From Neckera pumila (taxonomy: Eukaryota; Streptophyta; Bryopsida; Hypnales; Neckeraceae), in the NCBI GenBank assembly GCA_963969595.1, contig OZ018413.1:12761711-12825710 (forward strand): 64,000 nucleotides of DNA, in the 5' to 3' direction. Below are positions 31,915-43,129 of this stretch, piece by piece. Below the pieces are notes generated by a model, which saw only the letters and a list, made by a program, of their open reading frames with translations, had not been told where the DNA came from and did no database searches. Position 1 is the stretch's first letter. Every line of letters begins with the position of its first letter. The position numbers were made by a program, and so were the translations under genes.

Positions 31915-32490
31915 ACCTCCCTCTCGGTTTTTGGACTGGACTTCTCTAACTCAAATTTCAGAGTTTTTCCTGAGGTTTTGGAAGGCTTGAGACTCTGTCT
32001 GACCCTCTCTCCCTCTCGGTTTCTGGACTAGACTTCTCTTACTCAAATTTCAGAGTTTTTTCTGAGGTTTTTGGAAGGCTTGAGACTTTGTCTGACCCTC
32101 TCTCCCTCTCGGTTTCTGGACTGGACTTCTCTAATTCAAATTTCAGAGTTTTTTCTAAGGTTTTGGAAGGCTTGAGACTCTGACTGAACCTCTCTCCCTC
32201 TCGGTTTCTGGACTGGACTTCTCTTACTCAAATTTCAGAGTTTTTTTCTGAGGTTTTTGGAAGGCTTAAGACTCTGTCTGATCCTCTCTCCCCCTCGGTT
32301 TCTAGACTGGACTTCTCTAATTCAAATTTCAAAGTTTTTTCTAAGGTTTTGGAAGGCTTGAGACTCTATTTGGCCCTCTCTCCCTCTCGGTTTCTGGACT
32401 GGACTTCTCTTACTCAAATTTCGGAGTTTTTTCTAAGGTTTTGGAAGGCTTGAGACTCTGTCTGACCCTCTCTCCCTCTCGGCTTCTCAA
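31915..32490 (+). repeat. Minisatellite, 92-bp unit, about six copies
   Basis: CTCGG(T/C)TT starts at 31923, 32015, 32108, 32200, 32294, 32386 and 32478, i.e. units of 92-94 bases. Each unit contains TCTGGACTGGACTTCTCT, CAAATTTCAGAGTTTTT and GGAAGGCTTGAGACTCTG. Copies are highly similar, so expansion is recent relative to the surrounding debris. Confidence 0.9.
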
Positions 32491-32499
32491 CTTTCCAAG

Positions 32500-34100
32500 C
32501 CAATTAGATGGAAGAAAAAAAAAAAAATTGGGGGGCCCGTTGGGCATCCTCTCGATTGATGGATGGTTGACTGTGAGTCTGATGATGGCAAGCGGTAATT
32601 GAATACCCAGCACTGTACACAGCACTGCCTGGGTACCGAGGCTGACTGGCTTCCTCTGGCCTTTCTAGCTGACTGAAATTCTAAGGTTGGGTGGTTGTTT
32701 TGCCAATTTTTGGGTAATCCCAAATTGGTATTCCCATACCAAACCTTGGATCTTCCCTATGGGGACCCTCTAATGGAAATCTAACTACAAATTTTTTGGA
32801 AGAGCTTTGCCGGACAATGGTCTGACTCAACTACCAACCACTCTTTTTATGCTTTTTTGAATATTTCTAAAATTCTGTTTAAGGACAAAGCTTCACCGTC
32901 CTGGAGGGTAGTGCCTCCAATGTTTGACAAAACAACTTCAACTTAAAAATATTAGTAATAAAAATTATAACTAAAAGCGAAGCTTCGCCGTATTGGGGGG
33001 TATGGCCCCAAATTCTGGACAAATGCCCACTCAGCGGTTAGTATGAGGGTTGGATCTCACCCAACTCACTCTAAAAATATAAAAGACTCTTGGACCACTT
33101 CTTCCGACGTCTAGGCTTCAGGGGGAATTTGCAACACTCAAAAGGTGTGAAATTCCTCGCCAAAAAAGCTTGATAGGAAGTTTGTTAGTAGACAACGGAC
33201 CCAAAACACAAATCCAAGGGTTCCAACTACCGGCTGCGCCGAGATCCGGTCAGAATGTCCTTGGGATTAGTACTAAAATGAAAAGTGCAAAAGACAAGCA
33301 CAAAATATGTGTTAGCAGTGGTTCAAAGGGACCCCAACGTCCTTTGAATGGCACCAAAAATCAACAAAAAGGGAGTTCAAGACTCCAATACATATAAAGC
33401 AAGGTTTTTGGTTCCAGACCAAAAACTCAACAATTGCCAACAATTTTGGCAGAAATACAAAGCGAAATATCAGAGCCTTGTGGCGGCTCTACAAGCAACA
33501 TGAAGAAAAGGGGTGCAAAGGGAGTCAGTGGGAGCCCTTTTATACTTTTCCGGGGCTCCCATTAACCTCCTTTTACTCTAAATAATATCTACGTAAACTA
33601 AAATAATATCTAAGTAAATTAAAATGACTAACTACTATGCCTAATTCTACCCTACAGCTGAATGGGCTATATCTTTTGGAGAAAAGCTCCAAATGGAAAA
33701 CAGTTTGCGGCGTTGGCTCCAGAAGACCTTTTTTAGTCTAGGAACCTCCTTACCCCCTACTCCTAAGTCGATTTGCTTCATAAAAAATAGTGTTTTCCAA
33801 CCTAGTGAAAAAGGTGGAAAATCCAACTCTTGGAGTTTATAACTTTTGCTGATTCTAACTAGCTAGGGTTGTCTGGAAGGTCCAGGAATGTCAAAAAAGA
33901 GTTGCTGATGACTTAATTTGGACTTTGTCAGCTCGTGATTTGCCGATGCATCCGCGGAATGTTTTGGAATTCCGTTAAATTCCGTTAGCGCCGCCGGTTT
34001 GGGTAGTTGCCGATGTTGGAATGTCGTGAAACTTAATTAGGCTCTTATTCAAACTAAAATACACTATCCTAATTTTTAGTGGGATTTTACCATTACCAGA
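32500..34100. mobile_element. GC-richer noncoding part of the second transposon-type locus
   Basis: Shares the style of 7520-8490 and 14041-14575 (CCGGT words, e.g. CTACCGGCTGCGCCGAGATC near 33228, CCGCCGGTTTGG near 33990). GACAAAGCTTCACCGTCCTG near 32883 and GCGAAGCTTCGCCGTATTGG near 32979 form a degenerate direct repeat about 96 bases apart. There are no coding frames. It could be leader or terminal-repeat sequence for the minus-strand exons at 30848-31829. Not proven. Confidence 0.3.
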
Positions 34101-36260
34101 TTAATTTCTATAAATTTCTTAATCCATGGTAATTTTGGTTGACTTCCCAGGGAGTCATCTTCTGCAATTTGGAAAATTACGAAATAATTTGGGTAGCTTT
34201 TAGGAAGTTCCCAAACCCAAAATTCCAACCCAAATTGGTACTTATTCAAGGAGAAATAAATTCCTATCTCCTGATTTCAATTTCTTTACAAAGGAATCTT
34301 CCTCATATGAGGGAATCTTGGCAATTTGTCTTCGTCTTTACGCTCCTGGCATGTTTCTAAGTCAAAAACACCTCTCTCCATGTCGTGGTCGCCTCCTCGT
34401 GATTTTCTATGAATTTTGGCTTAAAAAAACCTGCGGGGCAACTATTTACCAATATTTTCTTTCAAGCTCGGTTTTCATCCAAACTCCTCTCATGGGCTTT
34501 CTAAGTTACTGGTAAACCATAATGACCTATATTTACTATTTTTAGCCAATTCACTATTTGTATGCATCTTCGTGGTAAAAACTCTTTGTAAATTCTATCA
34601 GTATTCTAATATTTGGGTGTAGGTTGGAATTAGAACTTTCCCAACTCCTATTTGGGCTCTCATTTACCCATTTCTACCGCTAGAACTTAAGAAAAAGCAC
34701 ATATTCGAATGGTTTTGATGCTTTTTGGGTTTTCATCTCAACAGGTATCATTCTATCTCAATTATTCACAAAGTAGTATAACTAGTTAATTTGATAACAA
34801 TTTACTCATTAAAATGAGTAAAAAGCAAAAAAATTTAGACTCTGAGTTCCAAGTGACAACCTTGGGACTCACAAGGTGTACTTGAAGGACATCTCTAATA
34901 GAAACTATCATCTTGCAATTTCATAGCTTGATAGAAACGTCAAATTTTTCATCAAAAAACTATATAAGCAAATGAAGATGGTTTGCATAAGGGATTGAAT
35001 AACAAATTATAACCAAAGGTCTTGAACTTCTAAGAGCTGCATTCATTATAAGTTAGCAAAATACAGGAAAAACAATTATAATAGGTAGTGCAAGTTGGTC
35101 CTCTCCATGGCCATCAATTATGCAATTATCAATTGTCTACATAAATAAGAGCATCCATTAGGCATGTTTAGTCTTGTGTATCCAAATATAGTTAATACAC
35201 ACAAATCAAATGGACTTACAAAAAGCTTCAAAGATATTGTTTTTTGTAAAGTTTTGATTTTACATGTATAGTTTGAATTCACCAATGAAAGGGCTCTATT
35301 GGTTTCAATTTGTGGTTTTGTTCTTTTTTTAGAGGAGGCTATGCAATGACTAATGCTACATTTAAAAATGTTTGAGCAGATTCCAATTTAATCCCTCACG
35401 GACCCTTGTTTCTTTGGATCAAATTGGATTTTAAGTAGGTACCTACAGTCCCAATTTTTGTTATGATTTTTTGAAACATTTTTCAATTATTAAAAGTTAA
35501 TAAGCTTTTTAGGAGTATAAATTTTTTTTAGTTGGTGCATGGAAGCAAAATTTATGCCCAAATAATTTTCTAATAAGAAAGACCAAAAAGCAAAAAAATC
35601 ACAAAGACTTGAATTTCTTTTTTGAATTTATTTCTCAAAGTTTATACTTTTTTCTACATAGAAAGATTTGATTCATTTCATTTAGATAAGTGATGAAAAA
35701 ATTTTAGAGCATCTTCTTCTTTAGGCTATCTAAGTATTTTCTTAAAAGTAATTTATTATGGCCATGAAGCTTTGGCTTCTTAACAAGTGGAATTGTTTTG
35801 TTTTTGAGACTCATGGCAAAGCTTTGGCTTCCAAGGTCTTAGGAGTATTATCATTTTGTCAAAAAAAAACTAAAGATGGTAAAGCTTTTACTTTTAAAGT
35901 CTTAAAAGTATTAGCATTTTGTCACAACACCCTACTACAATGGAGCTTTGACTTCCTTTGTTTTAAAGTGTCAAGGTTTAGTTTCCAATACATATGGAAA
36001 ATATATCAAAGTTTAGCTTCCAAAAAGTCTTTGTAACCAAATTCCAAGTAGTGACTTGCTTTGGTGTTCAAAGTTAGTGCCTAGCCTCCAAGTCTCCATT
36101 TGACAACAATCCTCTACAACGGGCATTTGCAAAGTGACTCTTAGTGTTCAAAAGTCCAAAAAAAATACGAAGATGTTCAAAGCAAAGTGGTTCAAAAGAG
36201 AATGAACTTTGCAAAGGGTGTTGTTAGCAAAAGATGTTATCATATAGAACAGTAGCACAT
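34101..36260. other. Noncoding spacer with dispersed-repeat copy
   Basis: No gene. 35290-35720 is a plus-oriented copy of the dispersed AT-rich family (CTACATAGAAAGATTTGATT near 35653). 35760-36050 repeats words like AAAGCTTTGGCTTCCAAGG and AGTCTTAAAAGTATTAGCAT, giving a loose tandem pattern of about 75 bases. Confidence 0.45.
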
Positions 36261-36267
36261 ATATCAT

Positions 36268-37064
36268 GTGAGGAAATGCATAGACTGGTTGGGTACTATG
36301 ATTCTTGATGTTATAAATGGCCTTCAATTTGATGAGGATTACAATGCCTTCGAGAGGATATTTTGTGTAGAAAGCAATAATATAGTGTTTGAATTAGTGG
36401 ACAAATTAATGTATGGATGCAAATGCACAAAAAATGAGGACTATGTCTATTCTATTTTGGGCTTGTTGGAAGTAGATATTAAAATAGAGTAAGGCATTCC
36501 ACTTCACGTCTACAAAAAGGGGCTCTTTTCATGAATGGTTCAAGAACAAAGAGCAACAAGTTTGTTCATGTACGTGGACATCGGTGTATTTCCAATCTAT
36601 AGCAAGTTTGGCACATTGTTTGATCTTAATAATCTGAGGTTTGGTTGTGTTGTTTGTAGTCACTTACATGATTGAGGTGAAGTTTGCAAATTGTGACGTG
36701 TACTTCTATGATATGATAGGGGTGTTGTATAAAGATAGCTTCAACAATATGGAGCTTGTGGAAAATAACAAGGACGGTGGGTGACAATTTGTCTAGGTAC
36801 AAAGAGTTGATGAAAGCTATATATTCCACCACAAGATCAAATGACAATAAATTCATCAACGTCAAATCAAAGTGGTTTTGGAATACGGCTAGAAAACTTG
36901 TCCCTATTACCATTGCAAAGTTAATTGATGTTTCTATAATCCTTGATTGCATCCTCTAGCCCTTATTGCTTAAATCTCAAACTCCTTTGGTATCTTTTGG
37001 TGTGGTGCACAATATCATTTGTGTGCCTAAATATTTATATATCTTGAGGCCATTCCTCAAGATG
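36268..37064 (+). pseudogene. HET-domain-like protein, decayed
   Basis: A plus frame of 74 codons (36268-36492) reads YNAFERIFCVESNNIVFELV, then CTKNEDYVYSILGLLEVDIK. After a TAG the same frame continues GIPLHVYKKGLFS, stop, MVQEQRATSLFMYVDIGVFP. 'C/A-T-x-x-x-D-x-V/I-Y-S/A-I/L-L-G-L' is the hallmark following the conserved part of HET (heterokaryon incompatibility) domains, which in fungi act in self/non-self recognition and also occur in some plants. Further frames lie at about 36660-36780 (VVTYMIEVKFANCDVYFYDM) and 36756-36959 (KWFWNTARKLVPITIAKLID). They are shifted relative to each other. Multiple stops show a pseudogene. The call rests on this short motif. Confidence 0.4.
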
Positions 37065-37295
37065 GCATTAGATGAGATTTGGGGGTCTTGGAGGGCTCCG
37101 AGTTTCCCTGCTGTCTGCTGCGTTCCTAGACTGCAAGAACGCAGCAGCAGCAGTTAGCTGACATGCCACAACGACTGCCACGTCATTTAAAAAAATAAAA
37201 ATTCTGACACCCCTCTACCGGCGTTCACTGAATCTGGGCAAATCAAGGAACGCGCCTGAAATGGCCCTCCAAGACCCCCAGATATCATCTAATGC
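37065..37295. mobile_element. Foldback MITE-like element, 231 bp
   Basis: GCATTAGATGAGATTTGGGG, continued by GTCTTGGAGGGC, at 37065-37096 is the inverse complement of GCCCTCCAAGACCCCCAGAT, continued by ATCATCTAATGC, at 37264-37295, with two mismatches in 32 bases. The inside is GC-rich and contains a second stem (CTGCTGCGTTC / GAACGCAGCAG near 37114-37148). Small size, terminal inverted repeats and no coding capacity fit a miniature inverted-repeat element. No clear target duplication was found, so the superfamily is open. Confidence 0.7.
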
Positions 37296-37299
37296 AAAC

Positions 37300-38540
37300 G
37301 CTTGGTGCGGGCTCCAAGTAAGTTATAATTGGTGAAGAGTATGAGACAGGGATATTATGTTCAAGGCTAAACCTCCGTAGAAGCAAGCAACGAAAGATAG
37401 GAGCAATGCTAAATTTGAGGAGGGATTGCTTGGACATTATTGTACATATTGCAAGCTTGCTAAAAGTCACTAAGGCCAGCAATAAGGTTTGATGGAAGCC
37501 AATCAATTAGACCAACTAGACAATCGAGTTTCAATATGCTTAGACAATTGATTTTAAATATGCTTATACAATCTCAAAGGATTACAATAAATCTAATGGC
37601 ACTACTTTACGTGCTAATCTTACTCTATGAATGAGTGGTGAGTGCCTTGGTGTAGACTCAATGTGTTTGTTTTTGTTAACAACATTTTACATGGTCTACA
37701 ATTGCTTTAGAAGCTAGGCATTTTGAATTCATATTTTTTTAGCCTAATTATTGGACGATTTACCTTTCTTTCAATGAGCTTCTAAGTTAACTTGAAAATT
37801 ATTCATTGGAACTTGTAGATGTATAGTTAATTCACTCTTGAGGGTGGTGTTTTGGATCATTGAGTTGTGCCATTTTGCGTGTGATATTATTGAAAACTTA
37901 GACATGAATGTGATGGTATGACAACTTGTGTGGATCAAAGTTTATTAAGCACCATATTTGTGCTTTAAAGAAATGAGTGAATTTGACTCTTGATTCATGC
38001 TTATCTTTATAACCCAAAGTTACTTTTTTTTTACAGGACTCAATACCACCATTTAAGAACCAAGCTTCCTAGAATGTCACATGAATGGATATAAGATATT
38101 GATAGATGAAAGATCCTTGCTAGTTTGTTTATATTTATGAAGGAAAACTGTAGTAGTATGAATTTTGATAATGCATAGTAGTGAAAGTTAGGGGAGCATT
38201 TAGAAAACTTAATCCCATGTTTGAAATTCTACCCTACTTGAATTTTGAGCATGTAGGTGTGGTTACATTACAATCAAAGGCAATGTAGTAAATGTTTTAC
38301 ATGAGCCTTAGAAGCACTAGAACCTATGAAATGAAAGAGAGTAAGTAATATCTATAGAGTTTTGAGCCTTCATAAATTTTGCATATAAAACCCAAGTTCA
38401 ATATGCTTTGGATGGAGGCCAATTATTGGCCTTACACCATTACCAGGACCTGACGCAATACTTGTGAAATTATTAGCAATTTTACATGCAAAAAAATATT
38501 ACACTTTTTATAGAACTTTGTTGGAAGTCTATACAGCATT
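37300..38540. other. Spacer, possible coding remnants near 37340-37500
   Basis: Plus frames just right of the foldback element (LRRSKQRKIGAMLNLRRDCL) look weakly protein-like and may belong to the gene split by the insertion. The remainder shows nothing recognisable. Confidence 0.3.
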
Positions 38541-38573
38541 ATATCCTACAAAAGATAGTGAAAGTTTCAATCT

Positions 38574-38790
38574 GTACCTGTCCTTGCATAGGCATTTGCT
38601 GCTCGGGGTTGATGGCCGCATTGAATAGAATCATGTGCACGTGCTTGGTTTGTGAAAATGTGTTGCTGATTATAGCAGACTGCTCCACGACATTGAGGTC
38701 CAGCACAACAGGAGAATTGTCTACAAAAGCTTGGTCCCATCCGACCAAGGCAATCTTTGGAGCTTCTAGCCTCCACCAGCCACTTGGCAA
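38574..38790 (-). pseudogene. Exon-like block, unknown protein
   Basis: The minus frame reads WWRLEAPKIALVGWDQAFVD, then NSPVVLDLNVVEQSAIISNT and FSQTKHVHMILFNAAINPEQ. It ends at a donor-like GGACAG|GTACAG near 38574. Composition is balanced and codon use differs from the AT-rich flanks. The three other overlapping frames look like shadows. No stop occurs within it, so it could be an intact exon of a gene whose other exons were not found. Not recognised. Confidence 0.35.
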
Positions 38791-38949
38791 TCAACGTCCA
38801 TGGTCCATTGACAATTTGAGTGTGCTTGTAGAAGTAAGCTTAAAGTTATTTGTTGATTTTGCTTTTAAAGCTACTTTTGAAGGGCTAATTTGCATTTGGC
38901 GGAAGCTTATCTCCTTGAAACAATTTTCAGGAAATTTTTTGTAGCAAGA

Positions 38950-40560
38950 AAAATGGAATTGGCATTTAAACCAAGTTGTTTTTTATTTTTGGAACTTTTA
39001 TGGAATTAGTGGTGGATTTTTGAAGTCGAAATGTGGTGGTTATGAAAACCAACCACCTTGTCAAATGTAAATTATTGGTACATTGAAGAAAACAAATGTA
39101 TCTTTGTGTTAATGTTCAATTTTAGAGCAAGGTTGCTTTTAGAGCACTATACCTTATAAAGCAAGTTTTTACTCTAATGAAATCTAGAAGACAATGGTAG
39201 AGAGGTATGGCAAAAACCTATAGAGACAATAAAAAAACCATAAGGAGTTTATATTTCTTGATATGATTATATTTCATTCAAAATAAGTGTCTTAAAGGTC
39301 ACCTCATGGTTGTGTGATGTTCGCTAACTAGATTTAGAAGAATTACTGAGTTTGAAAAATTTGTTACAATAAAAAAAAGAAATATGAAAGAAAAGTCATT
39401 TGAGTTTTGTTCTTGAAGCAATTGTTGAGAAGAAGAAGATTCCAAAATGAACAAAAAATGAATCATGATTAGCTCTAAGATGAAATTAAAACACAACAAT
39501 CCCAATGGTGTGATTTTAATAGCATGCAAGCTTAATCCTATCAAACAATCTTTTTTTTTTCAATTCTAAGAACTACATTTCAAAAAAATAAATCCTACAA
39601 GTTATTTTTCAAAAACATGTTTAGATTGCTCCAAAATTAAGATTGTCTATAATTTTTCATCTCCAATTCAAACAAAATGAATAAAATCTTTCTATATAGA
39701 TTAACATATTCTTCTATAAGACCATAAGAAGCTATTCAAAATATGAAAGAAGACAATTGGACTTTAAAAGATAAGTGCTATGAAATTTTTGAAAATTCTT
39801 AATTTTTAAGCAATATAAGCATGATTTTAAAAAACAATTTTCTTATAATTAGAGAGAACTTAGTTTGCACCATTTTGTAACTACATAAAAAATTGCACAT
39901 GCTTTTATTTCCCTTACAAAACAATCCTACTACTTGAATTTGAATATATAATTCCATTGTACAACTTGAGTTCTAAAAATTTATATTTCCTAATACCTTA
40001 ACCTCTAACTAAATGCCTGTAATGTAGATTTTGTCTATTCACAAAACCCAGGGAAAACTAGTATAGGGGGGTTATTTCCAAGGAAAGGTCAAATAGTCTA
40101 GCATACGCGTGACTAAGGTCACTTTGTTTCGAGTTTTGAATACTTATTTCTATGTTTGGTAGTTCATTTCCAATAAAAAAAAACCCCAAGGATAATATCT
40201 AAGGTCAATATTCTCAGTCCAAGATATAATGTTTATTTATAGACTCAATGTATGGCGTCCCCAGTCCTATCTAGTGTTTGGCTCACGTCAATTCTTATGT
40301 CAATTCGTCCGGGAGGTCAATTTGTCTTGATGTATGCTCTAACCACTTAATAGTATTATATAATATATATATTTATTTTTATTTTATTTAGTGAAAGCCT
40401 CTTTTCTTTCTCTTCCGTCTAATAATGGTAATTTATGATTTGTAGTATGCCAAATGTATTCGGTAAATTTCTCTCATACAACCGTATAAAAATACAAGGA
40501 AGATGTTTTCATCCCTGGTGCTTGATTTCCATCTTCTTGACAGCTACTCGTTCCAATTTT
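38950..40560. other. AT-rich spacer with minus copy of the dispersed repeat
   Basis: 39300-39710 matches the family in minus orientation (AAAATCTTTCTATATAGATT near 39687; AGCTCTAAGATGAAATTAAA near 39472). No coding region. Confidence 0.45.
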
Positions 40561-42720
40561 TACATGTCAATTAGACTTTCTTTTGATTGCGTGTAGTTGG
40601 GTCAATTTGACACTAATGCTCCTAAAACCACATGGCTATGACTGTAATGTAGACCCTATGGCCGTCCTGTGTAACAAAGTTGACTCGCTACCAACCACTG
40701 GCAACTTGACCTATAATGAGCTTTATAATTGGACTTAGTTGGCAACAAAGGCAAATCCCACCTACCATGTATATTGTATGTGCGACTTGACTTAATTACA
40801 AACTCTATAAATTCTAACTTAATAGGAATAAACCTAGTTCAATTCCATTCGACTTAATTTTAATCTAGAGACTGAACTGGTCAATTTAACTTGGATGATC
40901 TCAGCCCATACATATCTACACCACTTGGACTAAACTATTGGAAATTGACTCGCATTCATAGTTTAACATGCATCGGTCAATTAGACTTGAATGATTAATC
41001 AGATCACATAGCCCAATTCAAATTGCAAATACACCACAACTTACATGCATGTATACACAATTTATTCAGCCAGCATCAACAATATCAACTAGACTAGAAA
41101 CATTTATAATCAATTCACCATCAAAATGCAATTTGACACCACAACATTAATAATCAAGCAACTTGCTAATTTAAAATTGCCTCCGTTTCACCAAGGTCAA
41201 TTTGACAGTTCACCATCTCCAACATTTTCACAATGCAAACAACAGGTATAAAGTTCACAGTACTTCTACCCATAAATTCCTATGGTAAATTCCCCAATAC
41301 TCACAAATTTAGCACCACTAGATTATTCAACTTTAAGTTGTAAGAGACTTCATACGCAATTAATTTTCAATTTCCATTGCACTAATTTGAGATTCTCGGC
41401 AAGTCGAATTGACCATCAACTCACCCAATTTATCAATTATTCAACCGGCTATACGCTCAAGAATACACAGACATCCTTACTTACTGGTTACAAATCTAAT
41501 TGACTGGCTTTTACAATCAAATTGATATCACCGATAGCTTTAGTCAATTAGACCCAATTTACACTAAGTAGTTCCACTTACACTAACTCAATCTACCAGC
41601 CAGACATCACTTACAGCCAAATAGACAGAAACTCTTAATGCACACTATACTTCACAGTGGAACTCTTTATCAATTAGACTTCAATTCTCCATCTCATAAG
41701 CAAGCTAGATCTACACAGTCAACTAGCCTGGACTTGCATCTCTCAAGCAAACTCCTATTTAAACATTACAATTGAATTACACAAGTCGAATTGACTTACC
41801 AAGTTATTGTCAAATTACTTCAATCACTCCAAACTCCAGTAGTCGATTTGATGATCCACAACTCCAAGCGTTCACCACATTTCCGATGCAGTGCACTCAC
41901 AAATTTTTGGCAAATTGAGTTACACAGACAACTTGACTGGTTTCACACCACTTATGTGCAAACACATTCACAATCAATTCGATCACACACACATAACAAG
42001 TTCATACAAGAACTCCAAACATATTCCCATTAATTTCCATACTTCAGTCCTTCAACTCTCACAGTCCATTTGACTACACAACCGCACAATTTACACACCT
42101 AGTCTTCAGTCGATTTGACCAACCTCACCAACTCACAATTCATAGACCGAAGCACTCAGTCAAATAGAATTAATCTCCAAACATGGATAACTCACACAGT
42201 CAATTTGCACTTATTAACATAGGCAATTAGACGATAATACAGTCAATATTATAAGCCAGACCTTCCTGTCGACTTGACTAAAGATTCACACAACCAGTTC
42301 CAGTGAGACACGAAATCAGGCAATTTGACGCACAACTCTTGTGCAACAACTACTCGCAGTCCACTTGACCGCAACTAACTTACAATAATTGGACCACCTG
42401 TCCAAACTTCCACAAATTACACACCACACAATCACACAAATAGACAATGCTCCAAATAGAGAATGCTGTAAGCTTGAATTACAATTGAGTGCAAAAAGTA
42501 CAGTGAGTCTTACAGCACAGGTAAGAACTGAAGAAAATGTAAATAGACATTTAGACATATAGTCTCAAAAGAAGAAAGACAACCTTTCACGAGAAGAGTT
42601 GTCATGACCATTTGACCCTATTCATATCCATCAAATTGACTCTTTCTTATCTTCTAATTTCACCCTTTCCAATCTACAATGAATTTTACAAAGCTAATTG
42701 ACTTGGAAATGTAAATGAGT
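40560..42720 (+). repeat. G-poor array of (A)GTCAATTTGAC-like motifs
   Basis: In about 2.1 kb some 35-40 variants of GTCAATTTGAC, GTCGAATTGAC or TCAATTAGAC occur, roughly every 50 bases. Examples lie near 40601, 40977, 41128, 41198, 41404, 41542, 41668, 41783, 41838, 42108, 42197, 42268 and 42320. The plus strand is poor in G except within the motif. TTGAC is the WRKY W-box core, but the density and imperfect half-palindrome suggest a decayed short-period repeat. ORFs here are compositional. Confidence 0.55.
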
Positions 42721-42929
42721 CAATTTAATAGTTTTTTTTATACTACAACGTCAAATGGACTAAAAAAAACAAAATTTGAAGGTTGACAATGCCCAAAGCC
42801 TATTTTCAACTTCTAAAAATTTGCTCTAAATTGAATAAAAAGTCAACATTTTGATAAGATATATCAACTTTTTTTTTAATTATAATCGTACAAATTCAAA
42901 CTAAATATGTTAGAGATCCATGGTTGCTA

Positions 42930-43120
42930 TTATGTGAGCCTAGAATCATGAGCCCCCAAGCCTAGAAGACAATATACCTATGCTCTAGGTGTCTTTATTA
43001 TAGAAACCTTCTATGATTATAAGGCACCCATGTCATATATTATAGGTGTTTATATTATAAGCACCTTCAATGGTTGTAGGATATCTACTTATATGTTGAA
43101 GGCTCACAAGATCACATTTC
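42930..43120. repeat. Short repeat with inverted ends
   Basis: TGTGAGCCT near 42934 is the exact inverse complement of AGGCTCACA near 43103. Inside, TAGGTGTCTTTATTATAGAA and TAGGTGTTTATATTATAAGC repeat about 65 bases apart, followed by ACCTTCTATGATTATAAGG and ACCTTCAATGGTTGTAGGA. Possibly a decayed small element. Confidence 0.4.
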
Positions 43121-43129
43121 TATACCATG

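Noticed and set aside
38486..38944. 152-codon plus ORF
   Set aside because: Cys-rich shadow of the minus exon-like block, with the remainder in AT-rich DNA.
41791..42033. 80-codon ORF in the second motif field
   Set aside because: Same compositional cause as in the first field.
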